A DNA stretch of 64,000 nucleotides from Sophora flavescens (lineage: Eukaryota > Streptophyta > Magnoliopsida > Fabales > Fabaceae), in NCBI GenBank assembly GCA_030762895.1, contig CM061070.1, positions 33,321,652 to 33,385,651 of the forward strand, in the 5' to 3' direction. This document shows positions 22,603 through 34,722 of this stretch, piece after piece. Position numbers and translations under genes: made by a program. Each line of letters starts with the position of its first letter. Positions within the stretch are counted from its first letter, which is position 1. Below the pieces are notes generated by a model. That model was not told where the DNA came from. It did not search any database and saw only the letters and a program-made list of their open reading frames with translations.

Positions 22603-24156
22603 TATAACGTCATTCTCTACATTATTAACCCAAATAAATTCAATAAAAATCCTTTAAAACATTTAATTAAAATAAGCTAATCATAAAAATTTTCTAAATT
22701 ATATAAGTCTGGAAAATGTCTCATATTAAATAAAATATTAATAATGTATCAAAGTAATAAATATAATATTAAATCCATACATATGAATAAAACCAAATAA
22801 AAAGAAAAGCCTTAAAACCGGACATCTAATTACAATCCGAGAAAAATAGTACCTAAACCAAAGAACGTTGTCCGGATAATACTATAAACCATACTAAATT
22901 ACTAACCCACTAGCTAATCAAAGGGTTGACTCCTCAGATCTCTGGGTCCTCAACAGCGATGTCCTCGGACTCTGAAAACAATACTTATAATGAGATATAA
23001 AATCCCAGTGAACAACAATATACAGTTTATAAAATATTTTCGAAAATAGTATTGTTCTCAGCCGGCGCGGTAACCAGAAAATTTGTCCATGGTACGGGGT
23101 ACCCGGTAATTTTCCAAAATAATGTTTAAAAAAATATATTTAATTACAACAATCATATAACGACAACTAAAAAAATTAATCAAATATCATATATTAATTA
23201 AACAAAGTAACCACACATCACACAATAACACAATCCTCAAGTAGCTCAGAAACCCCACTCTGTGTTGGTTTCTTGCCCAATTCGGTGACTCGGGAACCTC
23301 ATTAAATTGGTTCTTTGCCCCTTGTCTGCAGTGACTCGAGAACCTCGTTCTAGAATTGATTCCTTTCCACCCTCTTTATGGTGACCCGAGAACCTCGTTC
23401 TAGAATTGATTCTTTGTCCTCTTGGTGACTCGGGAACCTCATTTTAGAATTGACTTCTTGCCCCTATGGTGACCCGAGAACCTCATAATTAAATTGGTTC
23501 CTTGCCTCCCATTAACGGTGACCCGAGAGCCTCGTTCAAAAATAGATTCCTTGCCACATATCTTAACTTCGACATCCCATTAAATGGTGATGTTACAAGC
23601 CAATGCCCCTATCTTAGGCGGCATAACAACAAGCTTCACTCACATACATATATCATTTATATCTCGAATAAAACATGTCAAATAGATTTTAAATTATAAC
23701 AATCAAATATACTTGTTTTCTTTAAACCATACACAGAATGGGATTTAATACATGCTATGACTAAGCTAATGTATTAAAGTTCAATTAAATAAAATTAAAT
23801 ACTTCCAGAAGGTAAAACCATGCGTCAGTGGAACTCCAAAACTCCAATGCATATTGAATTGAACTTGATATAAGGACTTCACAAAATTAGTTAAAAATAA
23901 AAGAAAGAAAAATCTATTCCTATGAGGTTTTGGACATATAGTATGAAACTTTAGTAATTTTATCATATGACTTAAACAGAACAACTTTGTACACAGAACG
24001 ATAAATTATCATTAAACAATTTTCTTTTAGATTTTGGGGAACATACTTGCTAAATCAATTCATCAATCAATTAAAATCTGTCAACAAAAACAATCATTCA
24101 TATCATGAAAAGGATTCGTAAAGAATATTATTACTCACCTCTTGAAGACTTTCAAA

Positions 24157-24199
<43 letters not shown>

Positions 24200-25950
24200 T
24201 ATGATAAAACCTACTGCTTCACTAAAAATATTTCTTATCACTGCTAATGTTAATTGACCTGCCTGCTACTGTGCTTGTACTGCCCAAGAAGGAAACGCGT
24301 AAACCTCTTCCTTTCTATGCTCGTTGTGTTGCGGCATTGTGCAAAATACTTTTTACGTTGGGAACCTGACATGATTTCTTTTTAAACATTAGTTTATATT
24401 TTTATTTTTATTTTAAAACCTATATGGGGGCTTGATTTTGGCAAAAGCCAAAATTCATTTAAGTGTATCTACTTGGGCTTGTGATGAGCCTCTGTTTGAC
24501 TGGTTTTATAACTAGTAAAGACCTTGGCTTTGTGCTAATTTTATATCATTTTTCACCCAAATTAGACTTGATTGTCCTTAAGTAGTATTTTGAGTCTGTA
24601 AATTGTTTTTAAGTTAATTTAGTTGATTTAGAGTTAAATAAAATATTTATTTTATTTTCTATTTTCAGGTAAATAAAAAGGAATAATTCTAGAGTTTCTC
24701 GCCCCGCGAGAAGACTGTTCGCCACGCGACCCCGAAGCCTGACTGTTCCAAGAATTTGCTAAGTCTCTGGTTCGCCCCGCGAAGAAGTACTCGCCTCGCG
24801 AGTAATGCTACCTTGGAAAAGTCAGAGACGATTACGGTTTGGGCGTGTTGAAGGCCACGGGCGTTACAGTTTGGAAGCTGAAGAGTTCGCCTCGCGAAGG
24901 ATATGCTCGCCTCGCGAGAAGACCAAGAGTTGCAGACCTTTCGCATAATTCGCCTCGCGAACAGTGCTTCGCCTCGCGAGGACTTGGATTCCAGAAACGT
25001 GTATATAAGTAGTCTTAGGCAGAACTGAAGTAAAAAATCAGAGTTAGCTAGTTTTGGCTAATCTTTGGTAGACAGTAGTAGTAGTTTTCAGTAGTTTATT
25101 TCTTTTCTTTTGTGTTTTACTTTTGTAATGGAGAACTAGTCTCCTAGATTAATCTACTGTAATTGGTTTCTGTTAACACTTGAGGTTTTGTGATTCCATG
25201 ATCATTTGCTTCTCTCTTTTCAATGCAATGCTGTATGTTTCTGTTTGTTATTTCAGGAATATATAGTATGGTATTGTTTCATTTCGGTGATGTTATGTTC
25301 CTATATATAATCGCGTTTGTTATTTCGCGTGTGTTCATTCATGTTCGTTTGTTCATGAGGGCTTAACCCCGTTTGTTATTTCGGGAATAGGAACATACAT
25401 CTGTAGTAGCGGTTTTCGTTTGTTAATTGTTGCTACAACCGGGAGGGGATTAGTATCTGCTTAGGATTTGCATGAACCAATGATAGTGGGAAACTGAGAA
25501 CAGTAGGTTAATCGCTTTTGTTTATTTGTTAATCTCTTTTCTTACTCTGTTTTTATTTTGTTTCCTTTATTTTATTTCAATCCAAAACCCCCATTTCTAA
25601 CTTTTACTAATTTTCTGTTAATAATAACAACAACTAAAGAGTCCTTGAGAGACGATCCGAGTTGTCGCACTATACTGCATTATTTTGTAATCGCTCGTTC
25701 TTTTTGGCGCGTGGCGACAGCGCGGTCAGCTTGCTACTACCGTAAAAGCAGCCCCTACACACTTGTAATATTTTATTTATTTATTTATTTTTTCTCGTAT
25801 AGTTTATTAAATAAAATTAATAAATACTTATACTATCAATTTTTTATACTAAATTTTTTAATTATATTTTATTTACACTATACTTTATAGTAACTTGATA
25901 TTTATTTATTTTTTATCGGACTAATTATATTAAAATTTTAGGATGTTACA
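22603..25950 (-). repeat. Chromovirus B 3' LTR, containing a solo LTR
   Basis: Aligns with 41945-44447 along its length (for example the repeated CGGTGACTCGGGAACCTC..TTGATTCCTTGCC blocks at 23275-23560, and the TA run at 24163-24192). It begins TATAACGTC where the partner begins TGTAACACC, so the terminal G has mutated. Both LTRs carry a decayed tandem block 'GTGACCCGAGAACCTCGTT..TTGATTCCTTGCC' of roughly 60 bp in 5-6 copies. Confidence 0.88.
24482..25728 (+). mobile_element. Solo LTR of a LARD2-like family, 1247 bp
   Basis: TGATGAGCC...GCGCGGTCA flanked by perfect GCTTG duplications (24477-24481 and 25729-25733); the partner LTR of B has the uninterrupted empty site at about 44233. TATA box TATATAAG at 25002-25009. 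Directly before it, at 24695-24981, lies an array of CTCGCCTCGCGAG-type palindromes and one decayed ATCACGG-type unit. The downstream leader matches the LARD2 LTR (TAATGGAGAACTA, TTGAGAGACGAT.CGAGTTGTCG). Confidence 0.92.
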
Positions 25951-26052
25951 TTTTCTCCACTCCTTCAAGAATTTCGTCCCCGAAATTCATCCCTTACATA
26001 CACACCCCCTATTTTAACATATGCCATACTTAATACGTTAAGGTTACATACC

Positions 26053-28821
26053 TTAAATAATAAGGTCTGGGTATTGGCGCATGATATCCTCCTCCATTTC
26101 CCAAGTAGCTTCTCAGGAGTCAATCCTTCCCATAACACTTTCACCAATGGAATTGTCTTGTTCCTCGGAGTCTTAATGCTCTTGTCCAAGATTTGACTTG
26201 GCCTGGGCTTATAGATCAAATTATCTTTCAATTGTACAGACTCGGGAGCTATCACATGAGACTCATCAGGCACGTATTTTGAGTTGTGACACATGAAAAA
26301 CATCATGAAGGTTTCACAACTATGGCGGAAGAGCCAATTGGTAAGAAACTGACCCGACTCTATTAAGGATTTGGAAAGGTCCCATGAAACGAGGATTTAG
26401 CTTACGAACCTTCATTTCTCTCCCCACCCCTGTCTTAGGAGTGACTCTCAAAAATATATGCTCACTTTCCTGGAATTCTAGAGGCTTTCTCCTTTTGTTG
26501 GGATAACTCTTCTGTATACTTTGCGCCGTGCGCATCCTCTCCATAATCATTTTGATTCTCTCAGAGGTTTCCTGGACCAAGTCAGGTCCTGTTAAGGTTT
26601 TCTCACCAACCTCGCACCAACATAAAGGTGACCTACACTTTCTCCCATAAAGGGCCTCATAGGGCGCCATACCTATGCTGGTGTGATAACTATTGTTATA
26701 CGTAAACTCGATGAGAGGTAGGAATCTATCCCAACTCCCACCTTCATCCATGACACACGCTCTAAGCATGTCCTCAAGGGTCTGAATGGTCCTCTCTAAC
26801 TGACCATCGGTTTGGGGATGATAGGCTGTGCTAAGGCTCAACTTAGTCCCAAAGGCTTGTTGGAAAGTCCTCCAAAATCTAGAGGGAAACCTCGGGTCTC
26901 TATCTGACACTATAGATGTGGGTATCCCATGGAGCTTGACTATCTCCTTAATATAGAGATCTGCCAACTTGTCTAAGCTATAGATTACCTTAATTGGTAA
27001 GAAATTGGCAGACTTGGTTAACCTATCCACTATTACCCAAATGGTGTCTAAGTCCAAGCGTGTCTTAGGTAACCCCATCACAAAGTCCATAGAAATTCTT
27101 TCCCACTTCCATTATGGAATCTCCAAGGATTGTAACAACCTCGAAGGCTTTTGATGTTCTATCTTAACCTTTTGGCACACTAAACACCTAGTTACAAAGC
27201 TTGCCACATCATTTTTCATTCCTGGCCACCAATACATCCTCTTAAGGTCTTGGTACATCTTAGTTATTCCAGGATGTATGATGAACTTTCCCTTATGAGT
27301 TTCATCTAATATCTTCTCTCTAAGGCTCCCCTCCTTAGGAACAATGATCCTATTCTTAAACTTCACTAGTCCATCAACAGACAACTCATAACCTTCTTGT
27401 CCTAACCTAGACTACAACCCCTGATCTACAAGTTGTTCCCGCCTAATCTCATCTCTAAGGTCACTGTTAATTTCCAACCTATTCAACTTCAAACTTAAGA
27501 CATTTAAGGACATTTCCAACACCTCAAAATTCATGTCCCTAAACTCTTCCATGAGGTTCAGCTATTGCACCATCAAGCTCGAAACGTGTAAGGACTTCCT
27601 ACTCAAAGTATCTGCCACCACTTTGGCTTTTCCCGGATGGTACTTCAACTCGAAATCATAGTCCTTAAGGAACTCCATCCACCTTCGTTGTCTCATGTTC
27701 AACTCCTTCTGATCGAACAGATATTTAAGGCTTTTATGGTCACTAAAAACTTCAAACTTTGCCCCATAAAGGTAATCCCTCCAAATCTTAAGGGCAAAAA
27801 CTACAGCTGCTAGCTCTAGGTCATGGGTAGGGTAATTCCCCTCATGTGGCCTAAGCTGCCTAGAGGCATATGCTACCACCTTGCCCTCCTGCATCAAGAC
27901 ACATCCCAAGCCATTTTTAGATGCGTCGTAGTAAACCACAAAACTCACTAAGGGATCCGATATAGTTAAGACTGGTGATGACACCAATCTCCTCTTAAGC
28001 TCTTGGAACCCGTCCTCACACTCCTGGTTCCACACAAAAGGTTTCCCTTTCCTAGTCAATTGGGTCAGAGGTAAGGCAAGTCTAGAGAACCCCTCTATGA
28101 ACTTCCTATAGTAACCAGCTAAGCCTAAGAAACTTCTCACTTCGGTTACTGTCTTAGGTTGTTCCCATCCCAACACCGCATCAACTTTAGAGGAATAAAC
28201 CGCTACACCATCCTTTGAGATGGTGCATGTGTCCTAAAAACTTTACCTCGTCTAGACAAAACTCACACTTCTCCGATTTGGCATAAAGACGTTATTCCTT
28301 TAAGATCTGGATCACCAACCTTAAGTGTTCTCCATGTTCTTCTCGTGTCCTAGAGTATATTAAAATATCATCTATGAACACCACCACAAACCTATCCAGA
28401 AAGGTCCTAAAGATCCGATTCATGTAGTCCATGAAAACGGCTGGGGCGTTGGTCACGCCAAAGGGCATCACTACATACTCGTAGTGCCCATACCTTGTCC
28501 TGAAGGCTGTCTTAGGGATGTCCTCACTTCTAACTCTAATCTGATGGTATCCCGATCTTAGATCTATTTTTGAAAACACAGACGCTCCCCTTAACTGATC
28601 TAAGAGGTCATCTATCCTAGGCAAGGGATATTTGTTCTTCATGGTTACCTTATTCAGCTGCCTATAATCGACACACAACCTCATACTCCCGTCTTTCTTT
28701 TTCACTAAAAGCACTGGCCCTCCCCAAGGTGACACACTAGGCCTAATAAAGCCCTTTTGTAACATCTCCTCTATTTGTTTCTTGAGGTCGCACAACTCTA
28801 GAAATGCCATCCTATACGGTG
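26053..28821 (-). pseudogene. Chromovirus B pol: RT, RNase H, integrase, chromodomain-type end
   Basis: Going leftwards: RT from [22 protein letters not shown] through [15 protein letters not shown] text ([14 protein letters not shown]), [26 protein letters not shown] and the catalytic [11 protein letters not shown] (about 28360); RNase H with [17 protein letters not shown] and [21 protein letters not shown] (about 27615); zinc-binding integrase start (HPGITKMYQDLKRMYWW, CLVCQKVK); integrase core with DFVMGLPKT, DRDPRFPSRFW and YHPQTDGQLERTIQTLEDML; then VRKLNPRFMGPFQIL and, after a frameshift, EATWEMEEDIMRQYPDL, the chromodomain-region signature. Stops near 27100 and 27410, and a frameshift near 28280, break it. 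The frame continues upstream beyond copia C at 40237. Confidence 0.93.
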
Positions 28822-28826
28822 CTATT

Positions 28827-30626
28827 TATAAGACTAAGTCCTCATTCATGTTTTGATGTATGACAAACAAAGTGTATTTTGCATAAGAATTTTAATTTTG
28901 AATACGTACTCTTTTCGTGTTAAGTTGCATGTAAGATTACTCGTCCAACAAAGCAAAACTAGCGCACGTCCAACACAGGGAAAATATAAGCGCTCGTCCA
29001 ATGAAGTGAACCAAGAATGACGTCCAACAAAGTAAAGAGCTGAAGTCCAATGAACAATTAAAGAGCTTGTCCACTAAAGGAACAACAAAGTAAAAAGCTG
29101 ACGTCCACTGAAAGAACAAAGAAAGCACGTCCACTAAAGAAACAACAAACAAAAGCTGACGTCCACTGAAAGAACAAAGGAAGCGCGTCCACTAAAATAA
29201 ATAGAAGAGCTCGTTTGCTGACGTGGCACAGAAGCACGTCCACTGAAAGAAACAGAAGATCTCGTCTGCTGACGTGGCACAAAAGGGCATCCATTGAAAG
29301 AAACAGAAGAGCTCGTCTGTTGACGTGGCACAGAAGCGCGTCCACTGAAAGAAACAGAAGAGCTCGTCTGCTGACGTGGCACATGAAGCGCGTCCACTGA
29401 AAGTAACAGAAACGTGCGTCCACTGATGTAAAAAGGAGCGCGCGTCCACCGATGTAATAAAAAAAAGAGAGCTCGTCTGCTGATGTAAAAAGGAGAGCTC
29501 GTCTACTGGTAGTGACACTTGGAGCTCGTCTACTAATGATACGCGCTAAGATCTTAATGAGAAGCTCCGTCCACTAACATGGCAAATAAAAGCTCGTCTA
29601 CCAATTGGAGCCCGTCCAACTGCCTTGAGTTAGCACTCTCGTCTACCAATTGGAGCACGTCCAACTGCCTTTTGTTAGCACTCTCGTCTACCAATTGGAG
29701 CCCGTCCAATAACCTTGAACTAATACTCCCGTCTGCTGACGTGGCAAATGGACTCGGCTATTTTTCTCTTCAATTAAACACGGATATATTACTCTTCAAA
29801 AAGACTTCGCTATCCTTTCAGATGGAAACAATTATATTTCAAGAAGGATGCAAACTCTGCAAAGATCAAACAGAATCTCATTTCAAGATCAAGAATCAAG
29901 AAAGCAGATTTTGTAAATCAGATCCAAATCTGTTTTAAATGATCCCAATGGCTATAATTTGTCTTCTATATAAAGAGGGATCAAAGGAACACTTTTCAAC
30001 ATAACACGTACAATAACAACAACACAAACTCATTCTGATCCAAAATGCTTCATCGCTGAGAAAAGTGTGATAGTGTTTAGAACTTCAATTTGTATAATCA
30101 GACTTTTAGAGTCTTACTTCAACTCAATTCTTTTCGAGATTTAGAGCGATTAAGAGAGGGTATCTCTTAGGCTTTAACAAGGATAGAAGGGATCCTTGGG
30201 TATAGAAAACCTAGTGTGATTTCTGGAGATTTTTCAAGCAAGTAGGTTATCCTTGTGTTGCTGTAATTAGAATTGTGTAATTGCTGATTATAGTGAAGAA
30301 AACCACAGAGGTTTGGGACTGTATGTAGGCTTACCAGAGGAGGTAGCCGAACCAGGATAAATCAGTTTGCGTGTTCTTCTCATCCCTAATCTCCATATAC
30401 TTGTTAACTTGAATCTATAATCTGCAATCTGTGTTAAAATCTGTTGTTACTACTTATAATTCTTCTTGTCATCATTACTTGTTCCATAACCTAATTCTTG
30501 GGAATTAAAATTGAGTGAAAACCAATTTTCTTTAAAGAAACACTGTTTTGATTTAAATTGTTGAAAAATTTTTCAATATCTCAATTCACCCCCCCCCCCC
30601 CCTTGAGACCGTAGCCACTACCTACA
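28827..30626 (+). repeat. Copia C 5' LTR with tandem repeats and ACGTGGC boxes
   Basis: Starts TATAAGACTAAG (partner TGTAAGACTAAG) and ends CTACCTACA. TATA box TATATAAAG at 29967-29975. Upstream is a 51-bp tandem repeat (about four copies, 29218-29410) with the core TGACGTGGCACAGAAGC, then a 45-bp repeat (three copies, 29593-29730; CGTCTACCAATTGGAGCCC). A poly-C run (30587-30601) lies near the end. Because 51 and 45 are multiples of three, long open frames arise on the minus strand; these are not genes. Confidence 0.92.
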
Positions 30627-30628
30627 AT

Positions 30629-30640
30629 TGGCATCAGGGC
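30629..30640 (+). other. Copia C primer binding site, variant
   Basis: TGGCATCAGGGC directly follows the LTR. It differs at two positions from the usual TGGTATCAGAGC complement of tRNA-iMet. Confidence 0.75.
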
Positions 30641-30676
30641 TAAAACTCTTGTTACAAAGCTTAATAGCTTGAAGAG

Positions 30677-31010
30677 ATGGCTACAAATGATATCCTGGGT
30701 GATGGGGCTTCATTCACTAGACCCCCTGCCTTTAATGGCTCCCAATACATGTATTGGAAAGAAAGAATGCTTATCTTTCTTGAGGTTGCAGGTTTAGATG
30801 TATTAGATGCTGTTGAAAATGGTCCCTATGTTCCATTTATTCTTGATGCTAAGGGAAATAAACAAACTAAACCAAAAGATGACTGTAATGATGATGATAT
30901 AAGAAGAGTTAGTTATAATGCTAAAGCAAAAAATATTATAACAGCTGCTTTGAATTATGATGAGTTTTTCAGGGTCTCCAATTTCAAAACGGCAAAGCAA
31001 ATGTGGGATA
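30677..31010 (+). pseudogene. Copia C gag, first part
   Basis: ATG 30677, then PPAFNGSQYMYWKERMLIFLEVAGLDVLDAVENG, the SIRE-type gag start. The frame is open up to MWD at 31008, where the 3.7-kb solo LTR interrupts it. It resumes at 34723 with TLQLTHKGTNDVKRARM. Confidence 0.9.
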
Positions 31011-34000
31011 TGAGACACCCCGTTGTGCCCCATCGTATTATTACATTAAAACCTTAATATTTATTTACTTAATCGCTCGCTTATCATTGAAAATACGTAA
31101 AAATTAAAACTTAATTAATAATTATATAACTTATGCATATATAAAACATACCAAAACTATATTACATAAATACACACCTGTTATTTATTACATTCCAAAA
31201 GCAACATTAAGGGTACCCTCTCGCAGGGGATCCCTCACAGGCATAAACTTCACTACAGACATACTCAGCGGAAATATAAATACTCTTTAGACACACTGGC
31301 CATACTGTCTATACTCTAATCGCCTTGAATCACAGCTCGACCTCCAGCATCTGGTTCGTAAGGAGTTCCATCTAACCCCTCAGCAGTTGGTTCCTCCATC
31401 GGGTCTTCTTGTACGATCACATCGAAAATAAAACACAACACACGTAAAGATATAGGGAATAAGAAACAGTTCTATCATCAAAAAGCGAGAAAAGAGTAAT
31501 AGTAAATTATACAATAATTGTCACGACACACACATCATTCAAAATCAACAATCATCCTCAATTCACTATATCATCCTCTACCCTCAACCCATGCAACTAA
31601 AACTTAATACTTGATGTGGCCATCTTCACTCCTGTCACATTAGTCGGTAGTCCGAAAACGGTCCAAAGACCAATAACATACGAACTCGTCAAGGAATATC
31701 ATTCCATAACGGTCCAAAGTGCCAAGAACATACGAACTTCGTCAAGGAGTATCAATCCAAAACGGTCCAGGTGCAAGAACATACGAACTTCGTCAAGGAA
31801 TATCATTCCATAACGGTCCAACATACGAACTCGTCAAGGAGTATCAATCCAAAACGGTCCAGTGCCAAGAACATACGAACTCGTCAAGGAATATTTTACG
31901 GCAAAACGACTCGTCAAGGAGTATCAATCCAAAACGGTCCAGTGCCAAGAACATGCGAACTCGTCAAGAACTAAAGAGTATTACGGTAGTCTACCTCGGC
32001 ATCCACATCCATAGGGCACTCACCCGTAATATCCGATATCCCCAAAATAGGATATCCTGACCTCGTGTGTTCCACTCACACGGTTGTGACTAACAATACC
32101 TCGATAAATGAATCTCCCTAATTTAAATCAATAACAACCTAGTGCCTCAACCTTCCATCAAAGTCTCAATACCTTTTTCCTCTTATATAAAACCACTTAA
32201 TTAGGCTAGGCACCTCTAAATCACCTTTATTCTCTCACCCAAACAATTATCTCCCGAACAACACATATCCTTACTTAAAAATCAGCTAAGCACAATATTA
32301 AAAACCAGGCAGATCATGCATAACAAAATATCAGAAAATAATTCAAATACCACAAAATATCACATAAGCAACGAAATAATAATAATAAATTCAATCAACC
32401 TCAGATAAGATAAAATCATCCTAATGTCAATAAACCTACAATCCCCAAATCACCATTGGTTTTACAGAAAAGGTTTCCAGTGATTTTGGTCTTGTCGATT
32501 ACTCAACTACTAGTAGGGTTTAGGTCGCCCTACACAATTATCATATAATCTACTACTTATCGATTCCGACGATAGGTTGATTCTTTTCCCCACCTGAGTC
32601 AGCACCGGAAACACGTACACAACGATCCTCGTTATCCCGCCACAAGTTAACATAACCACCTTCATTCAAACAACATAACTATAATTAAGCAACTAACAAC
32701 CATCTATGACACTTTAGGGCTAGGTTCGGCCAAGACTTAGAAAATAGGTTGAGGATTATCTTCTCAATGCCATCTTTTGGATCCTAGTTACTAGAGTCTT
32801 AACTAACATAGATTACTTATTACAAGACTAAAATTTGAAACAAAATCCTCTAACCTTTAGGGTTAGGGTTTCGTCCCATATTAGGAAATTAAGCTAGAGA
32901 TTTTTGTTGGACCTAAGCTCTTGGATTTAAGCTATACATGTATTGTAGAACTTAAGTCAACTACTAACATTCAAAACAAACAACAAAACACCAAACCCAT
33001 TTTCCTACCTAGGTTCGGCCATTAATGGTTAATAGGGAAGGAAAATGATTTTGATCACATGCTCTTGGATAATTAAAGGAGGGATCATAACTAGATCATA
33101 GAAATTGGTTTCACATTAAAAGGATTTTTCTACAATTTTCTAGAATTATTTGAAGTTCTAGATCTAGGAATGGAAAAATATGATTCATGGCATAAACATG
33201 ATAAATACATGAATATGAAAGCTTATATGATCAAGGAGATGAGCTTTTACCTCTTGAAGATTGAAGAAATGAAGAAAATGATCAACCTTCACTATGTTGA
33301 AAACTGGACAGCTTGAGGGTGTGATGGTATTGTGAGTGTATCTCACAATATACTCATCCAAAAATTACGAACTTTGGCTTGATAGAAAGATAAGAAGAAA
33401 AGGAACAACTTTGGTGTTTAAGTTTTCATTTGGTTCGGATCATAACAGGGGTGAAAAGGGCCTTCTTTATGCTGTTTCGTGGGTTGCTGGGAATTCTGGG
33501 CAGTTTATGTATTTTGAGCCTTTCTCCCAATACACTTATCCGTTTTTGATGATATTTAGCTTGTTGGAAAGAAGAGAGAAAGAGGAACAACTTTTATGTT
33601 GAGTGTTTTCCGAGTTTCAGAAAGGAAGAGGGTCATATGTTTGGTGGGAATTCGGCGTTCTTAGGGTTTTGTAACTTAGTTGGTGGGGAAGATGAAGAGA
33701 ATGAAGAAGATGAGTGAAATGGTGAGGGAGGACACGGTTTGGGGTATTTATAGGAGTAATATTATGCCTTGTTTGGTTAAAAGGAATTGGTTTAATGGGT
33801 TTTGTGATTATTAAATTAATATAAGCTTAACTAAGGTTATAATTAACTTAACTAAGGTTATAATTAACTTAACTAAGGTTATTTTGGCTAACCATGGTTA
33901 ATAATATGTGGCTCACATTTATTGGAGGTGTGGCTGATTTTGGGCCACACAAAATGACTCACCAATGAGTCATCGATCTTATCCATTAGTGGTTCCCGGA

Positions 34001-34722
34001 AATTCCGTACGCAACTCCGTCGTTTACCCGATTTCGGTTTTTGAGAGGAAAATAATGAAACGAAAGCAAAATGAAATAGGTAAGATTTATTGGAGGTGGA
34101 TGCACGAAATTGGAGAGATGTGGGAGGTTTTCAACCACGTAAAATGAGTGGTTAAGAGTGCGTAGATGCGTCTTGTTAATACCCGCGAAAGCTTGGGGGT
34201 ATTTTGGTCTTTTTACCTAAATGTCATGATTACATGCATTTAATGCTCATAAATGCTTGGTGACTCATCCTCCATGAGTCATCATGTATGACTCGTTGTC
34301 CCGATCTCTTGACGGGTCTCTGCACTTCCCTTCTCGACTCCGTCGGTTTCCCGATTAGGGTTTTACGCCCGTAAAAAGCGTAATATTTTATTTTCGGTTG
34401 AAAATTTTCAAAACAACCAAACTCGTTAGAAATGTGATTTAAATATAAACCATTTCATTCACGAGTCAAAATTTGGTTTTCTGCCCAGTAAAATTATACT
34501 GTCAGTGAAAACGCAGACCGGGTTCCGTCTGAATTTTCAACCCAAATTTTTACCGTAAGCTTCTACCCTAAGATAGAGTATGAATATGATTTTTATTTCA
34601 TAAAAATCAATCTCCATGAAATCGGATAAAAATATAAATAAATACATTTATACCGGTTAATACAGCTAAAATATTTTTACTGAAAAAAATAAAAATCGGA
34701 AAATAAAAAGTAGGGTGTTACA
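31011..34722 (-). mobile_element. Large solo LTR (3.7 kb) in the gag of copia C
   Basis: Perfect GGATA duplications (31006-31010 and 34723-34727). On the minus strand it begins TGTAACACCCTACTTTTTAT and ends GGGGTGTCTCA. A TATA box (TATAAATA) lies on the minus strand at 33745-33752 and is followed by a leader-like CT-rich segment. I see no primer site, polypurine tract, coding domain or internal pair of repeats, so it is best read as a very long solo LTR of a gypsy family and not a whole element. It contains a local tandem array (31640-31980) and a 22-bp direct repeat near 33832-33880. Confidence 0.75.
31640..31980. repeat. Degenerate tandem array inside the 3.7-kb solo LTR
   Basis: About six imperfect copies of a unit of roughly 40-55 bp built on 'ACATACGAACTCGTCAAGGA' plus 'TATCAATCCAAAACGGTCCA', with alternation of ATTCCATAACGG and ATCCAAAACGG versions. 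The ORFs read through it are repeat artefacts. Confidence 0.75.

Noticed and set aside
22603..25950. Repeated GTGACYCGAGAACCTCGTT blocks as a satellite array
   Set aside because: The same few decayed copies are in both LTRs of B, so they are part of the LTR and not an independent satellite.
29058..29518. Overlapping minus-strand ORFs of 87-121 codons with repeated 17-residue units (also 38673-39162)
   Set aside because: The 51-bp DNA repeat is a multiple of three, so several frames stay open together. This is LTR U3 sequence, not a gene.
31011..34722. Insert in copia C gag considered as a whole LARD or host gene fragment
   Set aside because: No internal LTR pair, primer site, purine tract or coding domain. 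The ends and duplication fit one solo LTR.
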